Source: Gammaproteobacteria bacterium
GTDB lineage: Bacteria; Pseudomonadota; Gammaproteobacteria; SG8-11
Length of the DNA stretch: 37,515 nucleotides
Reading direction: 5' to 3'
Assembly (NCBI GenBank): GCA_013151345.1
Contig: JAADIM010000022.1
Span: 1 to 37,515 of the forward strand
Below, one piece after another: positions 24,119 to 32,871 of the stretch. Below the pieces are notes generated by a model. The model searched no databases. It had not been told where the DNA came from and saw only the letters and a list, made by a program, of their open reading frames with translations. Position 1 is the first letter of the stretch. Each line of letters begins with the position of its first letter. Position numbers and translations under genes: made by a program.

Positions 24119-24793
24119 CTAAAATTCACTCCACATGCGCACCAAATTTACATAGGTATGGTCGATTTGTTTGGTTTCTTCTGTCTCAGGATTGTTAAGC
24201 ATGAGTTTACTGCGGGCTTTTTCCAGGTTAAAAAGTAATTCTCTTTTTGTCGGGTCACGGATTAAGCTTTGAATCCAGCAGACGCTGACAAGTCGCGCAC
24301 CTGAGATAACTTCATTGACATGATGAATACTGGACGCTGGATAAAGAACAGCGTCACCAGCAGAGAGTTTTACTTTTTGCAGGCCAAATGCAGTGTTAAT
24401 TACTAGCTCACCGCCTTCATAGTCGGTGTTATCACTAATAAATAATGTAACGGCGATATCGCAACGAAATCGACCACCTGCAGAGCCCATAATAGGATCA
24501 TCGATATGGTCGCCATATTGCATTCCCTGTGTATAGCGAGCAAATATGGGTTGAGACACCTGGTGCGGTAATGCGCCATTTTGAAAAACTGTGTGTTCAG
24601 CTAGACTGCGCATAACGAGCTGATCGAGATAGTCTGATTGTTTTTGGTTTAATACGCTTTCAAGGTTGTGTTTGATGGGTTTTGCAGCAAGGCCAGCAGA
24701 CAATTTGCCATCAACAAAATCCACTTTATCCAGCATGCTGCGGATATTTTCAATTTTGTTCTGATCTAAAACAGATGGTATTTGAATAAGCAT
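24119..24793 (-). CDS. PKHD-type Fe(II)/2OG hydroxylase (PiuC/YbiX family)
   Basis: 224 aa, the family length. The iron site is H-x-D in 'YGDHIDDPIMG' (about residue 98) with the distal His in 'YPASSIHHVNEV' (about residue 158), and 'YEGGELVINTAFG' is the standard jelly-roll strand. PiuC proteins are usually linked to iron uptake with TonB receptors, but none is nearby. The last 50 residues are the helical C-terminal extension normal in this family. A REPIN-like palindrome lies just upstream of the start. Confidence 0.9.
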   Translation of the reverse strand: MLIQIPSVLDQNKIENIRSMLDKVDFVDGKLSAGLAAKPIKHNLESVLNQKQSDYLDQLVMRSLAEHTVFQNGALPHQVSQPIFARYTQGMQYGDHIDDPIMGSAGGRFRCDIAVTLFISDNTDYEGGELVINTAFGLQKVKLSAGDAVLYPASSIHHVNEVISGARLVSVCWIQSLIRDPTKRELLFNLEKARSKLMLNNPETEETKQIDHTYVNLVRMWSEF

Positions 24794-24830
24794 TAGCTTT
24801 TCGTCCTTATTGAAGGTGCCGCAAATTATT

Positions 24831-24918
24831 CTGTAGGCTGGAGTGAGGAACGAAGTCCAACAGACCAGGGTTCATTAAAAGTTCCGCTGTTGGACTTCGT
24901 TCCTCACTCCAATCTACG
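24831..24918. repeat. REPIN-like long palindrome
   Basis: A 24-bp arm at 24840-24863 (GTGAGGAACGAAGTCCAACA core) is exactly inverted at 24887-24910. The match extends outward to about 31 bp with two mismatches (GTAGGCT/AATCTAC). The loop is 23 bp. The shape and sequence type (GTAGG-TTGG...CCAAC family) are those of the REP/REPIN elements spread by RAYT transposases. It lies between TSUP and PiuC and could end transcripts from either side. Confidence 0.75.
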
Positions 24919-24975
24919 AAGAACCGCATTTTTGACACTTCCATACTACCTCATCTTTTACCAATAGAAGTGTTA

Positions 24976-25695
24976 TTAACTTTGTTTTAACAACATCGTA
25001 ACGCCACCGAACAGGATTACCCAGGATACAACTTTTTTGAATAATACATCATTGATTTTATAGTGTAAGTGATTACTAAACCAGAGTGCAATTGCAATAA
25101 AGGGGGCAGAAATATAAATCATTTCCAGAATATCAGGCGTGAATGTACTGTTAATTACATACCCGCCAACACGAAAAATATTGAGGGTTAAAAAAAAGGC
25201 GAGGGCGTAATTTCGAATAACTGTTTTATCTTCAAAAGTGCCCATCAATCTGGTCATGGCGATTGGGCCACTGATACCGAATAATGCCTGTGATGCTCCC
25301 GCGGTTATATCGAGTAGGCGGGCGACTATACTGTTAAATTTTAATATTTTTGGCGATATCACCAAAAATAAACCGAACAGGGTGATAGCGGAAGCAAGTA
25401 ACTGGTGGAATAGGGTTTGTGGTAAATAGTAAAATACCGTTATGCCTACTACCGCACCTAGCGAAGCAAACAGCACCATTTTGATAAAAAATCCTGATTC
25501 GATTGTTTTTTTCGTTCGAATTAATCCAATCGCACCCACCAGTATCTGTGGCAAGACTGAGTATACAACCAGTGTTTTACTGTCATACAAAAAAGTCATT
25601 ATCAAAATCATAATGATCGTGCCTGCCAATCCAAAGATGATTTCGAAAATATAAGCAATGATGCAGGTGATTGTGAGAAGCGCTAGTGCCAACAT
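24976..25695 (-). CDS. TauE/SafE-family (TSUP) membrane transporter
   Basis: 239 aa with seven to eight membrane spans, starting 'ALALLTITCIIAYIFEIIFG'. The two half-repeats carry TSUP-like motifs ('FEIIFGLAGTII' and 'ASQALFGISGPIAM', near residues 18 and 135). This family exports sulfite or sulfoacetate or moves organosulfonates, so sulfite export from the Dsr pathway is a sensible but unproven role. It lies 11 bp downstream of the P4H-like oxygenase gene in the same direction. Confidence 0.85.
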   Translation of the reverse strand: MLALALLTITCIIAYIFEIIFGLAGTIIMILIMTFLYDSKTLVVYSVLPQILVGAIGLIRTKKTIESGFFIKMVLFASLGAVVGITVFYYLPQTLFHQLLASAITLFGLFLVISPKILKFNSIVARLLDITAGASQALFGISGPIAMTRLMGTFEDKTVIRNYALAFFLTLNIFRVGGYVINSTFTPDILEMIYISAPFIAIALWFSNHLHYKINDVLFKKVVSWVILFGGVTMLLKQS

Positions 25696-25706
25696 AGGAT
25701 TTATTT

Positions 25707-26315
25707 TTATGCGAACACAAGCCAGGTTGTCGCAATATACTTAACACCTTTTTCCAATGTGACACCGCGATGTTCATGTGTCCAAAAGGGGGGGAATATG
25801 AGCATTTTTGCTTGTTGTGGTTTTACCTTTAGGTCCTGAAATAGAAACTCGGTTTCACCGCCCGGGCCTTCTACATCATTTAGATACCAGATAATGACAA
25901 GCTGTCGCTGACTAAAGTCATGGCTGCCGCCGTCTATGTGCCAATGATAGTGTTCGTTTGGTAATGTTCTTTGAATGTTATATCCCATGTCTTTAAAGGG
26001 GCCCTTAAAAAATGGATATTTTTTCCTGAAGTCGCGCAGTGCAAGTCCGAGAGAGTGATGCAGTATTTGGTCTATATCTTTCCAGTCTTTATGTGCGCTT
26101 GCGGCAAGGTCGGTGGATTTTTTTATCGAGGCATCAGTGTCGGCAAGTTGTCCTATTCTGCCTTTGTATTGCTGGTTTTCGCTTGTCTCAAATCTATGAA
26201 TGATTTCTGTGCAAATTTCAGACGTAAGCGCGTTTTCAATTTCAAATATAAACGTATCCGGCTTTATCTCCTTGATAATATAAGGCTTAACTTGCGTATT
26301 AATCGGGTTATTCAT
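25707..26315 (-). CDS. 2OG-Fe(II) oxygenase, prolyl-4-hydroxylase type
   Basis: 202 aa. H-x-D in 'HYHWHIDGGSHDF' (about residue 125) and the distal His in 'FWTHEHRGV' (about 182), with 'YLNDVEGPGGETEF' between them, are the P4H signature; 'KGVKYIATTWLVF' closes the jelly roll. Substrate unknown. It is cytoplasmic. It is probably co-transcribed with the TSUP exporter 11 bp downstream. It is the third Fe(II)/2OG enzyme within 7 kb of dsrA. Confidence 0.85.
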   Translation of the reverse strand: MNNPINTQVKPYIIKEIKPDTFIFEIENALTSEICTEIIHRFETSENQQYKGRIGQLADTDASIKKSTDLAASAHKDWKDIDQILHHSLGLALRDFRKKYPFFKGPFKDMGYNIQRTLPNEHYHWHIDGGSHDFSQRQLVIIWYLNDVEGPGGETEFLFQDLKVKPQQAKMLIFPPFWTHEHRGVTLEKGVKYIATTWLVFA

Positions 26316-26623
26316 GAGGATAAAATCAGGGTTCCATAATTAAATGTTAGTAAAAAGAGATATTCACAATTGAGTATTATTTTTCCTGACCTATTTTGTC
26401 AATATGCAATCCATTGATTTTATTTTTGTTTTTATTGTTAGCCTTTTAAGGTATCAGAATTATTTACCTATAAATTAGGTGGATACAAGTTGAAAAAGGT
26501 ATATCATTGGCTATTATTAGAGTTACCTAATTTACTATAATAACGTTTGTTAGAACATAGCAATGCTAAAGCGTAAAGCAATGAGAATATAAACTTTTAA
26601 AATTTAAGCACTGGAGAACAATT
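26316..26623. other. AT-rich intergenic gap
   Basis: No gene, RNA or repeat is supported. It separates the leftward oxygenase gene from the rightward small protein, so it holds two divergent promoters that I cannot place. Confidence 0.5.
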
Positions 26624-26821
26624 ATGAGTAATGTTTACTACGATACCATTGATCAAATGGAAAAAGGCAATGTAAACAAGGAATATGTCACTGGTTGGGC
26701 CACTGGGTTTTTACATAGCCCGAAGGTTGAAGAGCAATGTATCACTGACGCTTATGATGCCGGTTATCAAGACGGGCTGGATCAAAAGACAGATGGTTTC
26801 ACTAGCTGGGCTGGGAAATAA
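26624..26821 (+). CDS. Small acidic hypothetical protein
   Basis: 65 aa ('MSNVYYDTIDQMEKGNVNKE', ending 'DGFTSWAGK'), soluble, one Cys, no membrane span. A GGAG box lies 6-9 bp before the ATG, and the 'AYDAGYQDGLDQKTDG' repeat-like end is regular enough to suggest a real short gene rather than noise. The family is not recognised. It stands alone, with an IS-free upstream gap and a decayed gene downstream on the other strand. Confidence 0.6.
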   Translation: MSNVYYDTIDQMEKGNVNKEYVTGWATGFLHSPKVEEQCITDAYDAGYQDGLDQKTDGFTSWAGK

Positions 26822-26988
26822 GCCAGGTTGGGGAAACAGAAATCTAGCTATTGTTAGTTATCGTTTTTCGATGTAGAAACTGCCATCGTAAAGCCTTAAT
26901 TAAAATTCACTCAAACTTCCAATTTAGTTTATAAGCGTGATGATGCCAGATCATCACGCGACCGACCATCACATTCTCATCCATAGTT

Positions 26989-27237
26989 TTAAGGCCCAGA
27001 GACGCAACGAACAGCATGGCGGTTCTGCTGCACATCGTTTCCGGTCCCACCAAAACTAAAATGTACCACGAAAGCACTTTGATTACCGGCGGTGGTTGAT
27101 GTCCATGCACTGAGGCCTTCTCCGCGAAATGTGCACGACATCCATGTTGGCGTAAAACGAGTATCGACGATTGATTCAAGCTCTACTTGGGTCGGCAGCC
27201 GTAATCCTTGGATCGCGTAACGGTTAACAGCCTGTAC
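26989..27237 (-). pseudogene. Remnant of a DUF1566 (Lcl C-terminal domain) protein
   Basis: On the minus strand an 82-codon stretch without an ATG start reads 'IQGLRLPTQVELESIVDTRF', then 'LSAWTSTTAGNQSAFVVHFS' and 'NRHAVRCVSGP' before TAA. This is the DUF1566 pattern (RLPT-x-x-EL ... W-S-T-T ... VRCV). The upstream part of the gene is missing and a TGA precedes it. A surface or periplasmic protein has decayed here. The 90-aa ORF in another frame over this stretch is a shadow. Confidence 0.7.
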
Positions 27238-27262
27238 TCAATTATAGTCAGCAGGCCCCGAA

Positions 27263-27709
27263 TTACGTTGCCTCAATTTCTTCAGCCATCTTATACCAGC
27301 GCCGGGCTTCTACTTCATTTTTTTCTACGCCCTGGCCATTTTCATATATCATGCCCAGTGTCATCATGGAGCCCGGTAACCCTTGTTCTGTCGCCAGTTT
27401 GAACCACTCAATCGCTTTGAGTTCGTCTTTTTCTACGCATTCGCCATATAAATACATTATTGCCAAACTATGACGAGCGTAGGCATGTTTTTTATCCGCT
27501 GATTTTTGCATTGCGTCAAACGCGTATTCTTCGTTTTTGACACGACCGAGTCCGGTTTGAAACATGATAGCCATTCGATAAAGTGCTTCTGCGTTACCTT
27601 CATCTGCCAGAGGGGATAGTAAACGCATTGCACGTGTAAAGTCTTTTGATTCGAATGCGGCAATACCACTCATGAGGTCATTGTCGTAACTTGTTATGTC
27701 GTCAGACAT
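27263..27709 (-). CDS. Sel1-repeat protein
   Basis: 148 aa made of about three Sel1-like repeats: 'AEALYRMAIMFQTGLGRVKN', 'AYARHSLAIMYLYGECVEKD' and 'PGSMMTLGMIYENGQGVEKN'. The repeats have the A/G-x-x-x-LG-x-x-Y-x-x-G-x-G-V pattern. The N-terminal 35 residues are a helical cap. No signal peptide, so it is a cytoplasmic scaffold. It is followed upstream by the gene at 27797 on the same strand with an 87-bp gap. Confidence 0.88.
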   Translation of the reverse strand: MSDDITSYDNDLMSGIAAFESKDFTRAMRLLSPLADEGNAEALYRMAIMFQTGLGRVKNEEYAFDAMQKSADKKHAYARHSLAIMYLYGECVEKDELKAIEWFKLATEQGLPGSMMTLGMIYENGQGVEKNEVEARRWYKMAEEIEAT

Positions 27710-27796
27710 TTAAATTCTCCATGTTTTCTTAAAATATAGTTTTAAAATGTATGCAGTATACGATATTTTTTAGGGTTAGCTTGAAACTTATATTTT

Positions 27797-28837
27797 CTAA
27801 AACAACAATTCAATTTGCTTTTCAAGGAGAGAGCGTTCTTGTCTATATAAAGCAAGGATTTCCTGGGCTTTTTCGTGCCATCTATTTTTCCCGGAGTCAC
27901 ATGCGCGGTACAAAGGCGCTGTATCATTGGATTTTATCCAGCTATTGTATGCGTCATATGCTTCCGGGAACAGTGTTTTTCGTATGCCTGAAAAATTAGC
28001 GAAATAAAAATGCAGCGATGGTTTATAATCACGTTCCAGCAACGTAGGTAAGGTATAGATACAATCGGCTAGTAGATCACGTACTGCTCTAACTAAAATT
28101 TCAGCTTTTGATCGGGCAAGGGTAATCAGCATTTCCTCCCACTGCTTTCCCAATATATTGCCTGCTTTAATTTCACCTACTTCATGGTAGAACATAGATT
28201 TAGTTTCTTGATGTACCATTTTATCTAAAATGTGTTCAATATTGCTGTCGCCGCCATATAGTTCTATTGCGCGTGCCATTGGTACATCTGGTTTTTTTTT
28301 CCATTGCCACTCTTCAATTTTCTCCCAAATAAACCGACGCACAGACTCTTGTCTTATGAAAATAGTTGATCCTTGTAACATAGCTGGTGGTGCAGTCAGA
28401 TCTCTGGCATATTCACGCGAACTTACTGCAAGCGTGTAGTCTTCGATAATGTTTTTCTTTTGCAATTTTCCGAGAAAGAAATGTGGTTTGCTAAATAGCC
28501 CATATCCACTGCTATAAATGTACCCTTCTTTTTGTATGATTTCATTGATCGCTGTTGAATCAAACGGGCCTAAGTCTTTGTTGTTTATTCTTAGTGATAA
28601 ATATTCTTCATCAGGATTTAGTGATGTTATTTCTTGCCACATAGATTCGCGATCGACAAGCCATTCCCCAAGTTCGCTTTTTGGTAATGGTTGCGACAGC
28701 GGGATCTGCTGTTCCCATCTATAATACTCGCGCATTTTAAGTAAAAAAGTGCACATACTATAATTGCCAGCATGATAAGCATCAGATATGTGGCAATTAT
28801 TTTGAACTGTGTCTGAGAGTTGGTTTAAATTAAACAT
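27797..28837 (-). CDS. Conserved hypothetical protein, possibly Sfum_1244 family
   Basis: 346 aa, soluble. The start ('NQLSDTVQNNCHISDAYHAG', then 'YSMCTFLLKMREYYRWEQ') resembles the NCBI family named after Sfum_1244, which is widespread but of unknown function. I am recalling that name rather than checking it. No catalytic motif is obvious. Helix-rich middle and end. It is on the same strand as the Sel1 protein gene and may be co-transcribed. The gap to the 196-aa gene (divergent) is about 170 bp. Confidence 0.75.
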   Translation of the reverse strand: MFNLNQLSDTVQNNCHISDAYHAGNYSMCTFLLKMREYYRWEQQIPLSQPLPKSELGEWLVDRESMWQEITSLNPDEEYLSLRINNKDLGPFDSTAINEIIQKEGYIYSSGYGLFSKPHFFLGKLQKKNIIEDYTLAVSSREYARDLTAPPAMLQGSTIFIRQESVRRFIWEKIEEWQWKKKPDVPMARAIELYGGDSNIEHILDKMVHQETKSMFYHEVGEIKAGNILGKQWEEMLITLARSKAEILVRAVRDLLADCIYTLPTLLERDYKPSLHFYFANFSGIRKTLFPEAYDAYNSWIKSNDTAPLYRACDSGKNRWHEKAQEILALYRQERSLLEKQIELLF

Positions 28838-29009
28838 AGTGTATGATACCTGTATTTCTAGTTTAGCATTGTCCCTATGTCTTGAGGCAACGCTAAAATT
28901 AATGAGGAAAATAGGCTATCATTAGTAATATTAATCACTATGTTAATATTATTATGGTTGATATCAATCTATAATTAATTGCTAAGTATTTAGGTTAAGA
29001 GTTTTCAAT

Positions 29010-29600
29010 ATGGCAGTTCGCATAAAATCAAAATGGCATCGCTCCTCACGCAGTGAGCGCAATATTAAAGGCTCAAATGAGTCTAAAACACTGAAAGATT
29101 TATCAAGTGTCATAGCATTTAATATGTGGAAACTCGTCCAGAATGTTTTTAAACATATGGAAGGGGAAGGTTTCAGATTTGCTAAAGATGAACAGGTGAT
29201 TGCTGTGTTGACCGAGTTGCTGGCCTACGGCGTGCATAGTGTTGATCGATTAATTTATGAGAAAGTGGATGAAAAACAGCGTGGGCCTTTTGTAATAGCG
29301 TTAGCAAAAGACCTGGCAAAAACAATGGAAGGTAATCAAATTGATTTGTTGGGTGAGGGTGACTATGTTGATAATTTTATCAATACGCTCAATCAACGCT
29401 TTGAAGCGTATTCAGAATGTTCTTTTGAAAACAAGCAGCCTGGTTATGAATTTAATCGTTATTTGGCACGGAATATTTCTGACATTATGTCCGAGACAGA
29501 TGACAAATGGGTTGTTGAACAAGTAATGGACATAGAAATACCAGACCTATTTCCAAAATTGAAAAGACTGGTGGAAGATGTGTTGGGCGCAAAAGACTAA
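29010..29600 (+). CDS. Hypothetical helical protein
   Basis: 196 aa. The N-terminus is very basic ('MAVRIKSKWHRSSRSERNIK'), followed by helices such as 'LTELLAYGVHSVDRLIYEKV'. There is no membrane span or signal. It ends in a conserved-looking 'EQVMDIEIPDLFPKLKRLVE'. The family is not recognised; the basic tail suggests nucleic-acid or membrane contact but nothing proves it. It is divergent from the gene at 27797. Confidence 0.7.
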   Translation: MAVRIKSKWHRSSRSERNIKGSNESKTLKDLSSVIAFNMWKLVQNVFKHMEGEGFRFAKDEQVIAVLTELLAYGVHSVDRLIYEKVDEKQRGPFVIALAKDLAKTMEGNQIDLLGEGDYVDNFINTLNQRFEAYSECSFENKQPGYEFNRYLARNISDIMSETDDKWVVEQVMDIEIPDLFPKLKRLVEDVLGAKD

Positions 29601-29614
29601 ACGGTTAAAGCTTA

Positions 29615-29642
29615 TCCAGCTAACCTAGTCCAGCTAACCTAG
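29615..29642. repeat. 14-bp tandem duplication
   Basis: TCCAGCTAACCTAG occurs twice without change (29615-29628, 29629-29642), just after the stop of the 196-aa gene. Confidence 0.85.
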
Positions 29643-29702
29643 GCGTAATCGGCGAATGGTGCTTGATGATGAAGGGTCTGGTAAAAACGGAGTAGGTTTA
29701 GG

Positions 29703-29843
29703 TTAGTGCTGCCTTGTGTCGCTCTTTACTTTAACCTTCGCTATTTCTTTGTTAGTGCTTGATAAATGAAGCGCAGTGACTGCTCCAACAATACCGCCAA
29801 TCATAAATGCGACAATAATAGATTCCATAATTATTTCATTCAT
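29703..29843 (-). CDS. Small single-span membrane protein
   Basis: 46 aa from ATG 29843 ('MNEIIMESIIVAFMIGGIVG'), preceded by GAGGG. An upstream ATG at 29894 would add 17 residues without hydrophobic character, so I prefer the short form. One membrane span at residues 8-26, then a charged tail with 'STNKEIAKVKVKSD'. A sarcoplasmic-type small protein of unknown role; a chance ORF is possible. Confidence 0.45.
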   Translation of the reverse strand: MNEIIMESIIVAFMIGGIVGAVTALHLSSTNKEIAKVKVKSDTRQH

Positions 29844-30182
29844 AAAACTGCCCTCAGTATTTACATTTGTGTCGGAATTAGAATTACAGTACAACTTAAC
29901 AATTAAGGCTGCCTTATCTCTTCCTATTTATCGGTATTACTAAGCTGATATTTAGCGTAATTTATACAGAGTCTAATTTTTACTTGTATTTGCTTGTATA
30001 TAACTGTCTGAGTGCATAGTTCAGGCCTAATTGAGTTAAAAAAGTATTAGACATAATAATCAAGATGTTGCAATGAGTATTCGATTGATTGTTGTTTGGT
30101 TAATACGTTAGGATAGGGCTGTTATCAAAGAAGATTTGACTCGTGTCAATTTTAGGGGGCCTTAAGGTTTTATTAATTTACT

Positions 30183-30596
30183 ATGCTGATTCAGGAACAA
30201 ATTAACGTAAATACCGATGGCAGAGGTACTTACGAAGTGACGAGTGATGTACAACAAATCGTAGAAAGCGCCGCAGTAGAGACCGGGTTGTGCCATGTGT
30301 TTATTCATCATACGAGTGCGTCGTTGATATTGTGTGAGAATGCAGATCCTAGTGTTCGAAATGATTTAGAGCGATTTATGGCCCGTATTGCACCCGACGG
30401 AGATCCGGCGTATACCCATAATAACGAAGGGCCTGATGATATGTCTGCTCATATACGTACCGCGATTACGCAAACGGGATTAATGATTCCGGTCAAAAAT
30501 GGTCGGTGTGTATTGGGCACATGGCAGGGTGTTTATTTATGGGAACACAAGGCGCGAGGCCGACAACGCCAATTGACAATTACCGTGTATAATTAA
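30183..30596 (+). CDS. yjbQ: YjbQ/UPF0047 family protein
   Basis: 137 aa, full length for the family. All marker motifs are present: 'FIHHTSASLILCENADPSV' near residue 40, 'HNNEGPDDMSAHIRTAIT' near residue 80 and 'GTWQGVYLWEHK' near 113. Proteins of this family are annotated as secondary thiamine-phosphate synthase, with the metabolic role poorly settled. It is a soluble cytoplasmic enzyme. No thiamine gene is nearby. Confidence 0.93.
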   Translation: MLIQEQINVNTDGRGTYEVTSDVQQIVESAAVETGLCHVFIHHTSASLILCENADPSVRNDLERFMARIAPDGDPAYTHNNEGPDDMSAHIRTAITQTGLMIPVKNGRCVLGTWQGVYLWEHKARGRQRQLTITVYN

Positions 30597-30685
30597 AATG
30601 GCAGAATACAAAATACGAGCACAAGGCCTTTTTAAATCCCATTACGGCCTGCTAGCTCAGCCTTTCTCGTAAAAATGACTACGGC

Positions 30686-31135
30686 TTAGTGTGCCACTGG
30701 GATCTTTCGTGGTTTTTCTGTTTCTTTTTTATTTAAAGTTATTTCCAGAACGCCATCTTTACTGACCGCGCTGATTGAATCAGCATTTGCTGTGTCCGGA
30801 AGACTAAAGCGGCGATAAAAAGAACCATAGGTTCGTTCTACTCTTTTAAAATTCTCTTTTTCCTCCTTGGATTCTGTTTTGCGTTCGCCTTTTATAGTTA
30901 AGATTCCATTTTCCATAGTGATATCAATGTCCTTTGGGTCGACGCCAGGAATATCAGCAAGAACGACAAATTTATTTTTATCTTCCTTGATATCCACGGC
31001 TGGATGCCAGTCACTGGTCAATACACTGCTTTCATCCGTAGTTGAAAAAGGGTTAAGTTGTTTACCAAACAGTGTCTGAAATTCATCATGCAACTGCGTG
31101 AGTGTATTGAATGGGTCTCTTCTGATGATGTTCAT
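30686..31135 (-). CDS. Hsp20/alpha-crystallin small heat-shock protein
   Basis: 149 aa. The alpha-crystallin domain runs from about residue 40 ('DWHPAVDIKEDKNKFVVLAD') to 'GVLEITLNKKE'. The C-terminal 'RKIPV' supplies the I-x-V-like anchor. The N-terminal arm 'IIRRDPFNTLTQLHDEFQTL' is typical of bacterial class A forms. An ATP-independent holdase. AGGAGG lies upstream of the start at about 31140. Confidence 0.95.
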   Translation of the reverse strand: MNIIRRDPFNTLTQLHDEFQTLFGKQLNPFSTTDESSVLTSDWHPAVDIKEDKNKFVVLADIPGVDPKDIDITMENGILTIKGERKTESKEEKENFKRVERTYGSFYRRFSLPDTANADSISAVSKDGVLEITLNKKETEKPRKIPVAH

Positions 31136-31434
31136 GATGCACCTCCTATTTAAAAATGAGATATTAAATGAAGATTAATCGTTGAAAAAAATTCTTCGTA
31201 TTACCTTACTCTTTAACTAATGTTTATTTATTTTTTATATCGAATCGCTCTTTATATTATTAGTATAGGCTATTTTTTGTGATTTTCACTATTACAAATT
31301 GAGGTGTAAATACAACGAAGCAGAAATAAATACATGAGTAATTTAGTCAATTTGAATAAATTATTTATTTAATGATTATGAAGCAGTAAACTATGTGCAA
31401 TATTTACTTTAATAAAACGGATTTAAAGGCGGCT

Positions 31435-31779
31435 ATGTCAAAATTTATATCGCTTAATCAGTTCGATTTTCATTCCACTATGGAAGATATTAGGGGGGTG
31501 GCTATCGTTTTTTTTGAAACGGAAGGTTGTTCGTCTTGCCATTATTGGGAAAATATACTGGCAGTATATAAAAAAGAACATCCGTTGATAAATGTGTTTC
31601 ATATAGATGCGGCACAAGATCAGGCATTGACCGAAGAATTTGAAATATTTCATCTGCCCGCATTATTTCTTTATATGGACGGTAAATTTCATTCTAATAT
31701 TCAATGTGAAGCGAAGCTGGATGCTTTAAATAGTGAAATACAGAAACTAATGGCTGAGCCAGCTCAAGAGGTACCCTAA
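31435..31779 (+). CDS. Thioredoxin-like protein
   Basis: 114 aa from ATG 31435, where AAGG sits 5 bp upstream. A 128-aa form from 31393 lacks a clear ribosome site. The active site is 'ETEGCSSCHYW' (CxxC near residue 34) and the cis-Pro region is 'IFHLPALFLYMDGKFH'. No signal peptide, so cytoplasmic. It could maintain reduced partners of the sulfur genes, but it is isolated here. Confidence 0.8.
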   Translation: MSKFISLNQFDFHSTMEDIRGVAIVFFETEGCSSCHYWENILAVYKKEHPLINVFHIDAAQDQALTEEFEIFHLPALFLYMDGKFHSNIQCEAKLDALNSEIQKLMAEPAQEVP

Positions 31780-31811
31780 TTGTTTAGATTTTACTGATGA
31801 AAGGTCAGCAA

Positions 31812-32387
31812 TTACAAATTCAGCAAGGCTAACACTTTTTCTTTTAATTTAATCATTGCGCTGTTCGGATTTTCGCTGCTATCAGATTTGGACTTTTCTA
31901 TTACCAAGTGAAACGTAACGCTGTCTTCGATTACGGTCTCTGGTGTATTCCCTGTTCCGTGTAAAACAAGTCGATAAATCCCCGGTTTTGCGTCTTTACC
32001 AATATCAAGCTTTATTGTACTGGTGTTTCCTTCGACTGGGTTTTTTTCAAATTGATATGCGAGCCAGCTTGGTGGATCAATTAGGCGCATATCAATAGTG
32101 GGAGCAAATTTGGATGAATCAACGTTGCGGTTTATCGCCACAACAGCAGTGCCTGTCTTACCCTGACTTATACTGATATCGCCAAAAACAGAAGAGAGTA
32201 AATTTAGTTCAAACCGTCCTTGTTTTGCACTTGAATTGCAACCGAGTAGCAAAAAAATAAAACTGAAAAGAAAAATATAGGTAAGTGCATTAAGTAATGA
32301 AAAAAATGTAATTTGCGCACTTTTAGGTCTGGTATTCATGCAAAGTGACCAAGAATATTTTTGATCTTTACGACCGAGCACTAACAT
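31812..32387 (-). CDS. Lipoprotein with Ig-like beta domain
   Basis: 191 aa. A hydrophobic stretch 'YIFLFSFIFLLLGC' ends in a lipobox (LLLGC). From ATG 32387 (GAGG at 8-bp spacing) this gives an unusually long 50-residue pre-sequence; starting at the internal ATG at 32339 gives a normal one but lacks a ribosome site. The mature part has a beta-sandwich look ('GTAVVAINRNVDSSKFAP', 'IKLDIGKDAKPGIYRLVLHG'), similar to Ig-like NEW3-type domains. Function unknown. Confidence 0.75.
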   Translation of the reverse strand: MLVLGRKDQKYSWSLCMNTRPKSAQITFFSLLNALTYIFLFSFIFLLLGCNSSAKQGRFELNLLSSVFGDISISQGKTGTAVVAINRNVDSSKFAPTIDMRLIDPPSWLAYQFEKNPVEGNTSTIKLDIGKDAKPGIYRLVLHGTGNTPETVIEDSVTFHLVIEKSKSDSSENPNSAMIKLKEKVLALLNL

Positions 32388-32871
32388 TTGCGGAATCCTC
32401 TGTAAAAATTTGATAACACACGACAGAACAGACTGTTTGCTTATTAAGATATTAATTGGATCAAGAGGTGCGGGCAGTTAAGTTTTACCCATGTCAGTGT
32501 GGATAATTACCGCTTTGAGCACCTATCTAAAGGCATAGTTTAAGAGCATCAAAATAACCATTTTTTATTATGGGAATATATTTTGATGAATATCGATAAT
32601 ATTGTCCAAAACAGCAGGTTTTTTGTATTTTTTCAATTTATGCTTAATTAATACACCTGACATTCTCTAAATTGTTATAATGACCAAGGGGATTGGCTGG
32701 TGCATTTATGCGCCAGACGTACGCTTGAGCTATGATGGTACGTGAAACTCACCCTTCCTAAGTTTAAGTTCCCGGGTATATATTTCACATTTATAATATA
32801 AGAAAACAAAAAATTCGCTGTTTACACATAGTTTGATACGTAGATATATCATCTGCTTTGAAAGGATAAAA
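32388..32871. other. Leader region of the FGE-like operon
   Basis: No gene. A small hairpin CTGGTGC-ATTTAT-GCGCCAG lies near 32698-32717, followed by ACGTAC...GTACGT around 32717-32743. These could be part of a structured leader of the plus-strand FGE-like genes, but the pattern matches no riboswitch I know. Confidence 0.35.

Noticed and set aside
26907-27179. A 90-aa minus-strand ORF over the DUF1566 remnant
   Set aside because: It is in a different frame from the recognisable DUF1566 motif and has no family character of its own.
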